Origin: Cryphonectria parasitica EP155
Taxonomy: Eukaryota > Ascomycota > Sordariomycetes > Diaporthales > Cryphonectriaceae
Reading direction: 5' to 3'
Assembly: GCF_011745365.1 (NCBI RefSeq)
Contig: NW_024468910.1
Span: 3,004,068-3,068,067, forward strand
Length of the DNA stretch: 64,000 nt
Part shown: piece after piece, positions 1-13,979 of the stretch
How the letters are laid out: every line of letters starts with the position of its first letter
Position numbering within the stretch: the stretch's first letter is position 1
The notes under the pieces: model-generated
The model's database searches: none
What the model was told of the DNA's origin: nothing
Seen by the model: the letters and a program-made list of their open reading frames with translations, nothing else
Program-made: the position numbers and the translations under genes

Positions 1-343
1 CTAATTGTCGTATGCACGCCATGTGTTCGTAAATCCGAGTATTCCAGGGTAGCGTTTGCGTCACAACTCGCACAAAGTAGTAAAAGTTTTCGCGATGCTC
101 AAGAGTGGGTGTGCGTGTGTGCGTGCTCATTGATCGAGTTTCGATCAAGGACGTCCTCAAAGGGAGAATAGCTAGGCCTTGTGTGTGGTAAACAGACCGC
201 TTTGGGCAGAGAGATCAGCACACACTGCCCTCTGGGTGGTACGACGACCGAGCAGTTGAGCTTCGCAGGGATTGGAAGCTCAGATACCGCAGCCGCTTTG
301 GTACAAGCCTGCTGAGCAGGCCAAACCCAGGAATGCGACGCTC
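1..343. other. Intergenic, window edge
   Basis: No coding region is supported here. The stretch is the 3' flank of the minus-strand gene that ends at 344 and contains a short GT-rich run near 110-125. Confidence 0.6.
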
Positions 344-2907
344 CTAACGTGCCGCGATGGAGGGGCGAGCCCCGAGGCTGCTCTGGCTGCTGTGCGCAGA
401 TGGTGTATCGAGATTAGTGGATTCACCACTGCCCGCGCTGGCGCTCGCACTTCCGGTCAGACTTGGGACATTTTGGCCCTTGGAGGGCGGATGAAGGTTG
501 CTCACCCCAGCGTGCTGTTCAACTTGTTGTGGCGCGACTGCGTTGCCATGCCCTGGTGGATACTGGGGCACAGGCTGGCGGACACCGTTGGGTGGCGACG
601 GTCGTCCGTTCATGCCTGGTGGCCCATATCCGTTGGGCGGGGACGGCCGGCCATTTCCTCCTCTCATAGACGGAGCATAACCTGGTGATTGGCTCGCCCT
701 CCGCTGGAACATTCCGTTCGGCGGCCCGTTCGGCGGTCCGTTCAACCCGTTCTGCCAGTTGCCCGCCTGCGAGGTCATGGAGTTCGCTCGCGATTCCGCC
801 TGCATTGCACTTCGGTCAACATGGCCGTATCTGTTGTCGGTGAACTTCATCATCGGGTCATCTAGAATGTTGCTGCCAAGATTAGGGGTTTGGGTACCCA
901 TCTGGCTCGAGCGGTTGCGACTGGCGAAGTTGGGCCTAAAGCGGCTGGACCTGCCTGGCATCGAGTCGGCTTCTGGGTTCTTGCGAAATTGCGAAGCCGA
1001 AGGCTTTGGTGTGTGCCGATTTTTCCTGGACGTGACACTCATCATGTCAAAGTTGTCTGGGTCGATCATAGGCACAGGCGGTCCAAGGTTGGGATCAAAA
1101 TAGTCCTCGTCGTCGTCATCATCGTAGACAGGGCCTCTGGGAGGGGGCGGCCCACGCCTCATTCCGGGTGGTGGCGGTCCCATCATGCCTCTTCCCGGGG
1201 GGCCTCTCATCCTCATCTCCTGGTCCCGCAGTGCCAGGTCGCGCTGTCGTAACTGAAGCTCGCGCTCCCTGATCGCCAGCTGGTCGGGGGTGATGGGCTC
1301 GCCGCCCTCGGGTATCTCATCGTCGTAGAAGCCCAGGTGGCCGAACTCCTCCTGCAAACCTTCGTCTATCGAGCCTCGTCTGGACGGCTGCTGACGGGTA
1401 TGGGATCCATTCTGGATGCCGTTCATCGGAGGGCGACCATAGCCGTTCGGCTGCGGGCCGGTGTTGGATGAAGGACGGCGCATTCCAAGAGGGGGTCCCA
1501 TCTGTGAGGGACCCCTGGGTCGTCGCGGCATTCCGTTTCCGTTGGGCATACCATTGGGCGGCATAGGGCGAGGAGCCTGTGACATGGACATGCGGGCTGC
1601 GGGAGACGGCATGGCCATCGACGTTGGTGAGCTGGACGGCGGTGGAGGCCCTGCTGCCGCAGCAGTAACGTCTATCCTCGGCCTGTTCCGGTTGACGACA
1701 TTCAGGTGGTGGAGCATGGCGTACAGCGTCTCGATACGGGGCAGGCTGACGTTGGCTTCTTGCGCGAGCTTCACGGGCGAGCCGAGGAAGGACTCGACCT
1801 CCATGGGTCTCCTAGACTGGAAGTCTTGCCACATGACGCTCTCCGTGCCAGCCTGCCTCGTCATCTCGTCCATAACCTTTTCCTTGTAGCCTGTGTCAAA
1901 ATTGCAGCCTTGCGCGGCAGCTAACTCCAGCAGCTCATCAATTACGCCAGACACGAGGGTTTTCACTGCAGGCTTCGCGAGCAGCTCCGAGTAGTTTGCC
2001 GTCTCGAATATAACGCTGGCGGGATGAAAGGCAATGGGACTGCGGAGATTTCGTTAATACAGAGGGGCGGGAGGAAAGCCAGCATAGGAAAATTCGGAAC
2101 TCACCCTATGACACGTTCATATTGGTGCTGCCGGATGTTGGGTGACACCTTGGCGTCGACCTGGCCAGAGCTGAGCGTGATAGCAAGAGCTGAGGCCATG
2201 TCGTCCTGTATCGTCGCCGGAATGGTGGAGTTCCTCTTGGCCGGTCCAACCCACAGTTCGGTCGACCCCTTGTGTTCGAACTCACTCTGGCCGAGTTGCG
2301 CCAGATCAGCACCGGCCACGAGAGACAGGACAACATTTGTCGGGTATCTCTCCTCGATGGCTGCCTCAAGACCGATCGTGTTGGTGGTATTGATCAGGAT
2401 GCAGGTGTGATTAGGAACAACAACGGAATCGATGACGGAGGCCAGGTCGTATATGTCGGGCAGAGCTTTTACGCAGAGAACAACATAATCGAAGGATCCT
2501 TCTTTACGGCTTAATGCCTCTTCTGGTGATCTGACCACTGTATGTGTGCAACGTCCGTCAGCAGCTGTACGTCCCTTCGCAACTCCGGATCAAGACGCGC
2601 GTGCGCGCGTGCGCGTGTGCGCGTGGTTTTGTCCCTTACCTCGACGGGGTTTAAATCGCTCGTTGCCAAAAACTGCGGACCTAATAGTAGAAAGTATGGT
2701 TTAGCATCGCGAGGCGCGACGTGTCCGGCGTCCAGCGCGTGGTCCAACTTACTTGAAGGAGATGCCATATTGTGCGACATGCTCGTAGCCGGACTTCCAA
2801 ACAAGAGTCACATCACAGGCATTGGTTGCCTGTAGCCTCCACGACAGGAAAGCCGAGACAGCGTTCCCACCCACTACAAGAATATTCATTAGCTCCAGGT
2901 CGGCCAT
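344..2907 (-). CDS. Ketopantoate reductase (PanE/ApbA)-family protein with long disordered C-terminal extension
   Basis: Four exons read on the minus strand: 2907-2753, 2680-2640, 2537-2105 and 2039-344, giving about 774 aa. Introns are 72, 102 and 65 nt, with GT..AG ends and frames that join exactly. The N-terminus NILVVGGNAVSAFLSWRL (residues 8-25) is the Rossmann NADPH-binding strand-loop-helix. FGNERFKPRRVVRSPEEA, joined across introns 1 and 2, is typical of fungal members, and the C-terminal ApbA helical domain follows to about residue 330. The rest, more than 400 aa, is rich in Pro, Gly, Asn, Ser and Met with an acidic patch (DDDDDEDYFDPN). True 2-dehydropantoate reductases are about 300-380 aa, so this is probably not the housekeeping pantothenate enzyme. 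It resembles long fungal members of unknown role; as I recall, S. pombe Mug72 is one. The fold assignment is secure and the substrate unknown. Confidence 0.9.
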
Positions 2908-3117
2908 GTTGAAGCGATTAGCGACAGGTGGTGTATGTGCACCACATCATAGGATAGGAAGTAGCAGAAAACGAGCGTGTTGTGTTGGAATGGAAATCAG
3001 GGAGGACAGAGGCGTGGGCCTAGGCGGGAAATAAAAAGGGGGGGGGGTGGGTTCAAGAATTCAAAGAAAGACACTCTTCCCCAAACATCCCGAAGAATGC
3101 AGTCGCACTTTCTTTTC

Positions 3118-3132
3118 GGGGGGGGGGGGGGG
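3118..3132. repeat. Poly-G tract (15 nt)
   Basis: Fifteen consecutive G lie upstream of the ketopantoate-reductase-family gene. A second run of ten G is at 3038-3047. Both are non-coding. Confidence 0.95.
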
Positions 3133-6100
3133 AGATGGGAGGAGGAGGACCTAAGTAGATATAGAGTAGGGAGACTAAAAAGATCGCACAATGTAAGACG
3201 ACATTACATCGTTTTGCCACATACCTGATAGGATCTTCAGACGGGGTGCTGTGGGAGCCATGATAGCGCCCTAGTGGGAGTAGCCAGGCGGCTGGGCGAA
3301 GGAGTTGAGACGGCGGTTGTGCAGGAGGACGGGCAACCTGAACCAATGCAGGTGCAGGTATGCAGCTCTCGCGATTGGCAACGTCTGGTGGATCGGCCGC
3401 TGCGGCTGTGGCCCGGTGCCACGGCTCAACTTGAGAGTGCCTGCGCTTAGACTCCCTTGCTGTGTGTGGCTGATCAATACCTTATTGTGACCGGTCCGCT
3501 CTATGAAGATCGGTTCTGCCAATTTCTGGTTTGTCGAGCAAGCCTGAGATTCTGACTGGCCTGAATCCCCTGTTATGCACCTTGTACCCTGTGCGTTTTT
3601 CTTTTCTCCTTTCTCCTTTCTCTTTCTCTCACTCTTCCTTCTCAGTCGTCCTCCTCTCCTCTTGCTTGTCCCTTCTTGTTCCAGACCAATCAGTCTATGG
3701 GGTGTCCGGGTTCCGGTGCCGGTCGGAGACGAGTATTAGGGCTGAGCAGCAGGCGAGGACTGCGAAGAGGCTGTCTCGGAGGAAGCAGGTCCCATTCGAC
3801 ACACGGTTGTAGGTGGTGCAGACAAGAATATGGGAGGGGGAAATATGTTGCGGACCAGCTATGAGGAGGTCGTGGCGTCAAATAGGAAGGGATCGTGGCA
3901 CTCTAGAGCAGCGACCGTGCACTAGAGGCAGTAGAAAGAGTCGCACCGGATTACGGATGCGGAGGGACGGTTTTAACGAGCGACGAGCGCAATGGAAAGC
4001 GCCTGGGAGAGGTTAGCAGGATGGAATTATGTCGAGCCTGCTGTTAGGTCGACGGAAAAGGTCGCTGAACGATGCGATAGATGGAGATGAAGAGGAGGGG
4101 TGGAAAAGGTCGAGCAGCAAAAACAGAAATGTAAGGAGTGAGGTTGAGGATCAGGGTGGAATTGCGGTACGCTCAGACACCCAGGAACCAAGCAAGACCT
4201 TTGGGGGGCGGGCGGACAGGGGGGCGGAAACGGTAGTACACAGGCTTTAGGCTCGCAGGGGCTGCTGGACTGGGATGGCCGGCGCTGACAAGATTTGGGT
4301 TTTCTGCCCTGACCAAGTCGCATCCGAACCCAAGCCAGGTAGCGCGGAGCATGGGTGCTGATAGGGTGCTAAGGGGGGGGGCGGTGCTGAAAGATTCAGC
4401 GGCCCCAGCGGAGGGGCTAGGAAGTGCCAGGAAGAGTGCCGCGTTGTTGCGAGTTTTAACTGACCTTCAGGTGTTTTTTTTTTTCCTTTTTTCTTTAATG
4501 GTGGATGATATTTTTTTTTTGTCCCCTTTCCGTCTGGAATAAAGATGTATTCAACGTCAAGATAAAATGATGCAGACAAGAAAACCACCTTGCAGGTAGG
4601 ATCAGACTGGGGCGTCGACAGCCACAAGTGGTACCCAAGGCCTGACAGGCGTAGCCAAAATTTAATGAACGACGTCAAAAGGGGGGGGGGGGGAAGAAAA
4701 AGAGTCCAAAGTTAATGATGGCTGATGGAGGATGATACTGAATACTGGTAAAGAGGGATCTGAGAATTATGGCTGTGACTGCATATGAGTGCAGCCAGCA
4801 AGCAGTGCTGGGTAGTCGTACAGAAGAAGGGTGACCACTGTATGTTGCCTGCTGAAGCCTCTGGTGGGTGGTGTTTCTGGTGTGTGTGCGTTGACAGTGC
4901 TTGAATCCTAGTGCTCTAGTTGGGTGGGTGTGAGTGTGCTCGCGTGCCACTACTTCCAAGTCAAGCTGCAGCTGGTCTGGTCCTTTCGATGCCAAGCAGC
5001 TGGAATGAAGGGAGATCTTGACGATTGATGGGACCTTGTGAGGGTGGGGGTCGATGATGTCGTCGTTGATTGGTAAGAAAGGGGTATGCTAAACCTTGAA
5101 CCTGTGGGCTAGGGCCAGCAGCAGGCAGGTATAGTATGTCACAGACAGATATGATGCAGATGCGCGAGTGTCTTGCTGCTGAACAAAACACAATTTGAAA
5201 AACACCGCGTTGCAGATCTGGGTCCAAGAGGTTAACGAAGGAACAGAAACGACCAGGGGTTGACAAAGTGAGAAAATGCTGGAAGGGGGTGGGATGGTAG
5301 TATGGCTAGTGTATGAGGGAAGGTAGTCGCGTCGATGGAGGTAGGTTAAGGTGGTCGAGTTCTGGAGCCTCCGCATTGGCTAGATTGGGGAGGGGAGGGG
5401 GGGCTAACTCTGTTCTTGGGGTTCTGGTGTTTGGGTGGGTGGGTGGGAGGAAATAGATGGCAGAATTACTTATTAGAGCCAAGCCCAGTCCAGGGCTAAA
5501 AACTCGGCCAAGAAAGGGAAAAATCGAATCAAGAGAATCAAGACTCCAACATTAGATTGACTGTAATAAACACTGTAGAAATGGTGGTGCTGCTCCCTCC
5601 TAGAGGCAGTGGCGGGATGGATAATTTTAGCCACAGGAGGAAGTCTTCTGCCTTCCCAATCCTGATTGTCTTTCTTCTTTTATTTCTTTCTTCTTTCTTT
5701 TCACGCCTGCTGCTGCTGCTGGCGGGAGTATTCAAAAGTACGCCAGAGCAGGAGAGCAGATACAAGAAACAATAAATGAGAGGATATCAGAGGTAATTGA
5801 AACTGGAGACCGACACTCACTCTCCAGCAGAGATATCAATCAAGCTCAACAAGGCCTGCAGGGCTGGCGGAGCAGCAAAAAGCTACAAGAAAGATGAAGA
5901 CAGGAGGCATGACAAGGGTGGCAGGGAGACACAGTGGATCCTAGAGTCCACCAGCACACGAAGTTGGACATCGGGCTGCATGTGTCTGGCATCGGCTACA
6001 GTACATGTGAGCATAGTGGGACTACAGTACAAAATGCAAGTACTGCATCCTGGGTATTCTTGATTCATTGCGTGGCCTCGAGTGGCCCAGCAAAGGCCCA

Positions 6101-9100
6101 GCAGACCCATTCTGCAAGTCCCCACAAGAACAGCAGCTACACAAGTCTCGTGTGGATTTGGGAGGTGGGGGGTCGTGAAGTAGTGATAGTATAGTATTGC
6201 TAGGGCTTGTCAGGGTGCTCCGGCTGCTGGGCCCGAAGAACTAACTTTCTGTTCACCGATACAGAAGGGGCGGAGAAACGGTTATCGCCCACCAAAGAGA
6301 AAGAAAGAAGAAGAAAAAATGATCAGGGGGTATACGTCACATCCTGCCGGGGATGCCGCGTGCGTGATGAAGAGTCTACGTCTTCAGCACACTGCAACGC
6401 ACTTTCTGTCGATCCAGCCCCGAGATTTCTCGTAATGCGCTGGACATGCATGCGAATTGCGGCCAGATGCGACCTAGGGTTTAATAATAGGATCTGCGAC
6501 GATCAGATCAGACGGCTCCTCTTGCCCCTCCCGATCCCATTGCTGTGATCATAGTAACCAGGTTCCTCCCCTTCTACATAGTACTGCCATAATACAATAC
6601 AGTAAGAATACAGTTAGTACATCCTTGATGGACTGGAGGTGTGGAAACGTCTACTCTAGTATGTGTTCCCTGCTAGAACACTGCCATGTACGACTCACGG
6701 CTTTCTCCAAAAGAAACGAAGGAAGAAAGAAACCCATCCCGCCAGGTCGTACGAGAGCGTATCTATCTGGTACACCAGGAGGGATGCTGCCTGGCCTGGC
6801 CCGTGCCTCTTCCGGTGCTTCCAAGATTGAGCGGTCGAAGAAAAAAAGAAAGAAAAAACAGGGGATAGAAGGAACCACACTTTATTTAGAGGCACACAGT
6901 CTTTGATTATTTCCAGAAAATCGCCCAGGCCCTAATGCTATAATACACAGAGCATGTATGCTCATGCCATGCCATGCCCATGCCAATCAATATGCGTTGA
7001 CGGGTCAAGGTCGATCGACCAATTTTCTTCATTGGCTTCCTTGTAAACCCTCTAGAAAATACGTCAACCCATGAGAAGATCTTCTCTACTAGCACGACGG
7101 ATACTTACGTGTACAGTGGTCCTAGGGCTGCGGTCAGGATACTTACATGGTATGGCACGATGGTACTCGTACGCCCTTGACCACCCGGAGTGGAGCCTAT
7201 ATTTCGCGGACCGCGCCTGGTTCTCTAGGGCCCAGCGCAGCTGTGTGGGACCTTGCCGACTCGCGGGTAAAGAGGAACGGTTCCATATTTACAGTGCACA
7301 CGGACACGCACAATACACCTACGTTACTATGGTAGTACTGTAAGTATATGTGTTGTGCTGTCTTGTGCTGTGCTATGGTCGATCCGATCTGTCGCTTTCT
7401 CCCTTCTCCTCTTTCTCCTATCAGGCGTACTCCTCTATGAAATCATATCTCATCTCACACCGACATGTACCGCCGCTCACCCTCACCCTCTCCATCGCGC
7501 TCAGTTGGCTCTCTTATCCTGATGCCCAACACCATGCGCAGAGGAGAGGACTCGTTCCACAAGGCGAGACCAACACCACATAGCCCAAGCAGCCAAGGTC
7601 AGGGCACACAAACCATTTTGAGTATTGTCAATCAACCATAGTGGGCACTAGACATCGCAAGTGGGATAGCTCCACGGGATCGACACATGGCATGCCAGCC
7701 CAGCGATCTTCAGCAGCAGCTGGTGGTTCGTTATTGGTTCTCTGGCACGCTCTTGGGTCTCTCTATATCTGCCAGGTCAGAAAGGCGGGCACGGCAAGTT
7801 CCATCTCCTGTTCTGCCTATGGTATCGGATTTTCGGTACCAGTTGCCCACCTCGCCTTCTTTCCTTCCGTCTTGCTCCTCGGGGCTCGACCCATCCACCA
7901 TCTTTGTGAGCTGCCTCCGCTCTCGCTATCTTGGACGGTCCATATCTATCTCACGGTAACATAGGTGGACCCGGCGCCGGCCCCCTCTTCCTCTTCCCAA
8001 CGCAGCTACGCAAGTGGTCCTTGGCTTGACACCTGAATGGCAATACCAAACAATATGTAACATAGTATGTACCAGACCATAGTAGTAGTTGGCTGGCCAT
8101 CCGTTATTTCCCACGATAGCACCATAGTACCATTCATTCTAATGGATGGAGAAGCCGGACATAAGCACACCACTCCCAGGAAACAAGCCATCAAGGCCAC
8201 CCCCTTCCTTGAACAGCAGGTACTGTGTACAAAAGGTGGCGCCCGGCAATGGCGTGTTCTTATGCTACAGGTTGCAAGTATCAGCAACTTGGCGCAGCCA
8301 CACACAAGCTAAAATTTGCAGCACCGAAGGTCCGAGGATTCCAACCCTGAACAAACAGGGGTATGCCCTGCCGAAAGCTTGCTGGCTGCTGACTGCTACA
8401 AAGTACTGCCTGCTGCTGCTTCTGCTTTCGTATTCTTGTATGAGTAACCCACCTGCTGCGCCCGATGTCGTGCGACTGGCTGCACCAGAGTATTGTACAA
8501 GCACTCGTCAATAAACGCTGCCCCCCCTTTCCTCTCGCCGCGCTTAGCACATCACGACAGTCTCTGTCCATGCGTTTAGTTGTCGGTGTGGTGTTTGAGA
8601 TTCCCTCTCCCTCTCTCTCGCACTTTTCCTTTCCCGTGTACGCCAAGAGTGGACAGCACGACTTGGACTGGATTAAATCAAGAAGCTGTGAGCCAGGACA
8701 GAGGACAAGAGCCGCAGTCTCTACCCCCCCCCCCTTTCCCTTCCGCCCCTCTACACCAAATTGAAATATGAAGGACCTACGTACATAGTGTGTGTACTGG
8801 GAGTACTATGGCACTAAGTATATCTCCGTGGACCCGAGGGAGAACAGTTGGCCCGAGATCGAAGGCGCTTCGAGATCGGCAAGGTAGAACCAGCAGCCCG
8901 GAAGTCGAGCCCCATATGCAAGGTCGGGGCGATCATCAGGCTGGTCACAGAAAAAAAACTTGGAAATGGGAAATTGGAAGAATGGCATCTTGACACAGGG
9001 CAGGATTGTGCGGCCTGGTAAGCTGGTTTTGCGCCTCACGAACCCCTGCTGCTGCAGCTGCTTCGCTACTACCATAGTACCATAGTACTGCTACTGCCGC

Positions 9101-9254
9101 TGTTTTCTCTCTCGACCCTTTCCTCACCCGCCCACCGTTCACCACCTGCCATCCATACTACCACCACAGTACAATATCGTGCTATGCCTGCTACGGGCTG
9201 GGCCTTTTCCACTCACTCACCCAGAAGACAACAAGTCCCTGGCGCTTTCCAGCC

Positions 9255-9277
9255 TTTTTTTTTTTTTTTTTTTTTTT
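9255..9277. repeat. Poly-T tract (23 nt)
   Basis: An uninterrupted run of T in non-coding DNA. It could be a simple length polymorphism; no poly-A retroelement tail context is visible. Confidence 0.95.
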
Positions 9278-10107
9278 CCTTCCAAAAAAAATTCGCGCGC
9301 AGGCTTGACGAGTCACAACGGGGGACGCGAACTAACAAGTAGTCCCGCCAGCTTTCTTTCTGCGCTGTGCTATCCAGATCAGGCCTGGTCCTTTATCCAT
9401 ATATTATGGTACAATAGTTAGTCAATATAAGCCCTTCGGCATGGAAGAACTTGACACACCAACGGTCGGACCAAAAAGGGGGTCGGTCGTCTGGGTCAGG
9501 TTGGAAAGATGGAGAGCCAAAAAGGACCGAAAAATACTAGTAACGATCCCAAGAGCCGCGCCTAGGTTGAATGTCCATCCAATGCATTCATCATCTCGCA
9601 ACTCGATGATCGAGCCCGTCAAGAGAACTCTTCACGTCTCCGCGAAATCTCCCCCAAACAGAAGAAGAAACATGCGGAGACTTGCAACTCCACATACAGA
9701 AGAGATGTGGTTCAATGACGCATTCGATGTGACCTCGACAGCAGATAGAGCAGGAGTGCACGGCTCGGCTTCTCCAAGAATGCCCGGCAAAGCGACGACC
9801 CACGCACTACGATCACCTCTTCTTTCCTTCTCTTTTTGCCTCCCCTCTCTTCCCGATCAATCCACGCAAGACGCACTCGCTCCAAGAGCCTAGTCCAGGT
9901 AGGAATCCAGGATAGATCCTGGTTCACGGGGCCACTACAGCCGTGCCGAGGGCAGGTTCCTACCTCATTACTTAGTCAGCCTGCGATTATCATGGCTCGA
10001 ACCGTCCTCAGTCAGTTACTGCCATTTTCAACGACTTTTTGGTGATTTTAGATGGAAGGTACTTTGTACTACTGTGTTGCGGCGGGGGTAATTAGGGTTC
10101 ATTGCAG

Positions 10108-10140
10108 TGCCTACTGCGTGCCTACTGCGTGCCTACTGCG
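10108..10140. repeat. Three exact tandem copies of an 11-bp unit
   Basis: The unit TGCCTACTGCG occurs three times head to tail without mismatch in non-coding DNA. It is a small minisatellite, too short and without spacers, so not a CRISPR array. Confidence 0.95.
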
Positions 10141-12523
10141 AGGTGAAGGAATGGCTCTCCATGCCACTCTCCCAACTCCTCCCTCCCACCACCACCACCA
10201 CTTGTCCCGGAACATTTCCAATCAGAGCCCCATATCTCTGAAATCCTTGAACCCTGCCGCTACTTGCAGCTGCTACTATTACTGCTTGCTGGTGCTGGCT
10301 TCCAGTATTATTCTTCCTGCCTGCCTGTTGCCTGTCACAAAAGAAGAAGGAAAGAAGAAGGAAAAAGGTCAGGACGCGTCGCCCTGATCGAGGCTCGGCA
10401 TGAACCGTAGTTTTGGAGGGGGGGCTCGATGCTTCCATTATATCCCCACCAATTTCCTACTGCTCTGGACGTGCATACCATGGTACTGTAGTACTAAGCA
10501 ATTATCTCGGGAGCAAGCAACCAAGCAAGGCCGCAATCAAGGAGATCCACCAGCCCCAAGGCCCAGCCCAGCCATCATTTGAAAGAGTCTTCCGATGGAC
10601 ATCCAACACAAGAACCCAAAAGTCGACGATAAGCAGAGATTATATCTGACAGGTATTATAGTACTACCACTATGTACTATTCGGGCTGGCCTTCCAATCT
10701 GAGCCGAAACTGGAGTCTCCACCATATCTTTTGGGAGCTGTTCCCCATGCCGGGATGGAATATGCAGGTCGTCGTGGTGGCGTATGGTGGTGGTCACCGG
10801 TCGGGTCAACACGAGGCACCCTTTTTACACACACACACACACAAGTTTACACGGGGATAGATCTTGGACCCTTACGGCCTTCTAAGTGGACAACTGTGGA
10901 AATAAACGCCTCAAAGAAGAGGGGGGAGGGAAAAAGATGAAAGAACGTCTGCCCCCACGCGCACACACATTCTCCTCTATCTACCTCTGTCTGCCTGTTC
11001 TCCCCTGCCGCAGCTCTACGATCGCTTACAGTAGACTGGATCCTCCCCGTTCCAATCTGCAGCGTCTAGCATTCCCCAATCGAGCCCACATCTCCGCGAT
11101 GACCGGCAGGCTCACCTGCATTTGCGAGCCTGTCAGTCATGCCCTGCCCTGCGACGTCTGACAGCCCGGCCAGCGGTACGGGTGGATGCACCAACCCACC
11201 CTGTTGATCAATATGGGTTTTGTTTGTTTTTTGTCAGCAATTTGAGATGACATCTGGTTGCGAGAGTTTGAAGACTTTCGCCAGGGTATATCCTATCCTG
11301 TCCTGTCCCATACCAGGGCCTTCAGAGGTTCCGGAGCATTTGGAACGGGAGCCGTCTCGAGTGGTTCATCTCTCTCTTCCAGATTGGTTCTCCCCTTTCC
11401 CACCACCACCACCCACCTGGCCAGGGCCTTGTTTGCCGAGGAAGAGCCCAAGGCTTTGTCATAGCAGTGGCAGTCGAACTCCGCCCGAGACGGGATACGG
11501 AGACGGAGGACAGATGGGGGGCCTGTCTTCTCCGGTCCACGACCGCTCGGCCGGAACTTCTCTCTCTTCTGAGAAGCCCTCAGTTGTTGACGTTGGTGTG
11601 GTGAGCAATATCGTCTGGGGCTAGGTTCACTCTCAGACGCTCCCATCCGTGACATATGTTTGAGGGTTGAAAGCATGGCTGACTCTTGAGGTCCAGGAAG
11701 CCTCCCGTCTCTCCCATCTCTCCCCCCTCCCTCTTGATCTTCCTCCCTCTTACTGCATATCGAAAATTGCACGGTAGTTCGGACCAGCGAATCGCCTCTC
11801 CCAGGCTGTGTATGTCGTGCCAGGCTCTGATTCGCTATGAAATTCCCATGATCGGTATGGTCTCCGGGGGGTTGGCAGCCACCACTTCCCGTGTGAGCTG
11901 TAGCTGCAGCAGGGCTTCATCTAGCCTATACAGTGAGTGCCGTTGCTAAAGAAGCTGACAATAGCACACCATCAGCGGGGCTGCTAACTATACTGCCTTG
12001 TGTCATGTCCCTGATACATGGCCAGATGGCCTGGTTAAGCTGAATGCAGCAAGTCCTCTCCAGTGGACCTCGCTAGCAGAGTCCCAGAATTTACAGGCCA
12101 GCCAGCCCACCCTCAACGGTCAAACCATGGCGCACGCCGCTGCTGACGCGGAGGACAACGAGCCGCCCCGATGTTTCGAAAGAGCCCGACATGTTAGCCC
12201 TTTTCGAGCACGACGACGTGCAGGCCAGCTAGTCCACCAATATCCCAGTCTATCAGAGATGGTTTGATCAGATCCCACGCACAATGAGGGCCCCTGAAGG
12301 AGGAAGAAGCAACTCAACCTCCCACTCTCACAAACATGGCCCTCCCACGCGTCCACAACAGACCGGGGCGGCGCGAACACTCCGGAACAAGAGCCAATCC
12401 TCTCGCTCACCAGGGGGTTTCTGTGTCACTGACAATCTCATCTCCTCCTCGAGCGTGTCGCCCCGCCAAGATACGGTCTACCACGGTAGCTACCCGCGAA
12501 AGGCGCCACGCGCCTGTGTAAGG

Positions 12524-12549
12524 GGTGGTGGTGGTGGTGGTGGTGGTGG
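12524..12549. repeat. (GGT)n microsatellite
   Basis: About eight to nine GGT units. They are read through by open frames on both strands that have no other protein character. Confidence 0.9.
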
Positions 12550-13156
12550 ATGGCTGCAAATGCATGCATGGGATCCGAACAGACCGTTCGTTGGCAGCCC
12601 TTCCCGAGTCGAGGGCCTTCAAGTTGTTCCCGTTGGGCTGAAGCCTGGCTGCCAAGGTCATCCCTTGCTATTTGGACTCGGAACCTGCAAGCTGCCGTGT
12701 GAGCAGTCTATCAAAGTCCACCCCCCAGGGCGGGGGGTAATCTCAGCATTGTGTGTATGGCTCGGGTGCTAGGCCGTCCGGATCTAGAGGAATACTTGTT
12801 GTAAGATCACCCCACACTCGTGGCCCCTTGATTTTGCCTGTCGGTGTCTGGTTGTGTCCTCTGTGTGAGAGCATCACCCGGTCGGAGGCGCAGATTCCCC
12901 TCGACTTGCTTATGGAAAATCGGATGGTAGTGGCGGTCTCGGGGGAAATAGGCCTCAAGGCGGCCAGTTCAAGAGATTGTGCCATTTCCAATGATCACCA
13001 CAAATGTATTGCGCCCGGGTTGCAACGCCTCGCCACTATCGAGCCCTGTCCTCAGCTGAAATCTTTAGAGCCGCATATTTTAACCGGGGCTGGGGGAGTA
13101 TGGCATGTCTGGCTTTCCAATGAGCGTGCTGCCGTATTTCAATTCTCCCGCGTCTT

Positions 13157-13180
13157 TCTCTCTCTCTCTCTCTCTCTCTC
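13157..13180. repeat. (TC)12 microsatellite
   Basis: Uninterrupted TC dinucleotide run of 24 nt in non-coding DNA. Confidence 0.95.
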
Positions 13181-13646
13181 AGCCCAAGACGCGGTGTGTT
13201 GCTTCTGCTCGCTACTAGGGCCCTTGTGCTTGGTCATGCGGTGTGGCGGCTGCTGTGACACCTTGCTGTAACTCCCTTCTCATTTCCCCAACCTCCCATC
13301 TAAATTGCCATGCTAGAAACCCCCGGGAAGAGGCGCCCTCCGCCGGGGTTTTCTTTTGTTCATGAGATGCTGCACCTCAGTTCCAGAAGGGCTTCAGGTC
13401 GGAGAAAGGGTTACATTGTTGCCCAATGTTGTCTGCCCTGGATGCCTCAAAAGGCAAACGAGGTAGATCTCGGGTTGGCCGGGGGGGGGGGCGGGACAAT
13501 AGACGTCGCCACCTCTTCAGCTGCACGACGAATCCTCCCGGTACGAGAAAAGTCTAAAGGCAACACTCAATGATTATCGCCTCCCCTAGAATGCCTATTC
13601 AGAAAAGGAAAAACCCTCGTCACCAACGACATCACTGTACGTGATC

Positions 13647-13672
13647 AGCAATTCCCCGTAGCAATTCCCCGT
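13647..13672. repeat. Exact 13-bp tandem duplication
   Basis: AGCAATTCCCCGT occurs twice in direct succession (13647-13659 and 13660-13672). It looks like a recent small duplication. Confidence 0.95.
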
Positions 13673-13939
13673 TCTATGAATAAAATTGGATCATCAGTGG
13701 CAAGACATTTCTATCCCCCAACCCAGCCAAGGGGAAGAAGAAGAAATACTGTAAAAGAACCAAAACCACGCGGCCAGCTGATCCACTTGGGCAGTGATCG
13801 TCATCAGCCCACCCACACCTCTCCTCACCTCAATCCGGTAAACAAGACAAAACCCAAAAGCCAAGCAAGGGTTCACAGCCAACCAAACCCTCGATCTCGG
13901 GGAAGAGGAAATCCCCGGAGTAGCACACAACAAGAGGAG

Positions 13940-13940
<1 letters not shown>

Positions 13941-13979
<39 letters not shown>

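Noticed and set aside
10108..10140. CRISPR-like short repeats
   Set aside because: The 11-bp units are directly adjacent without spacers, and the genome is eukaryotic.
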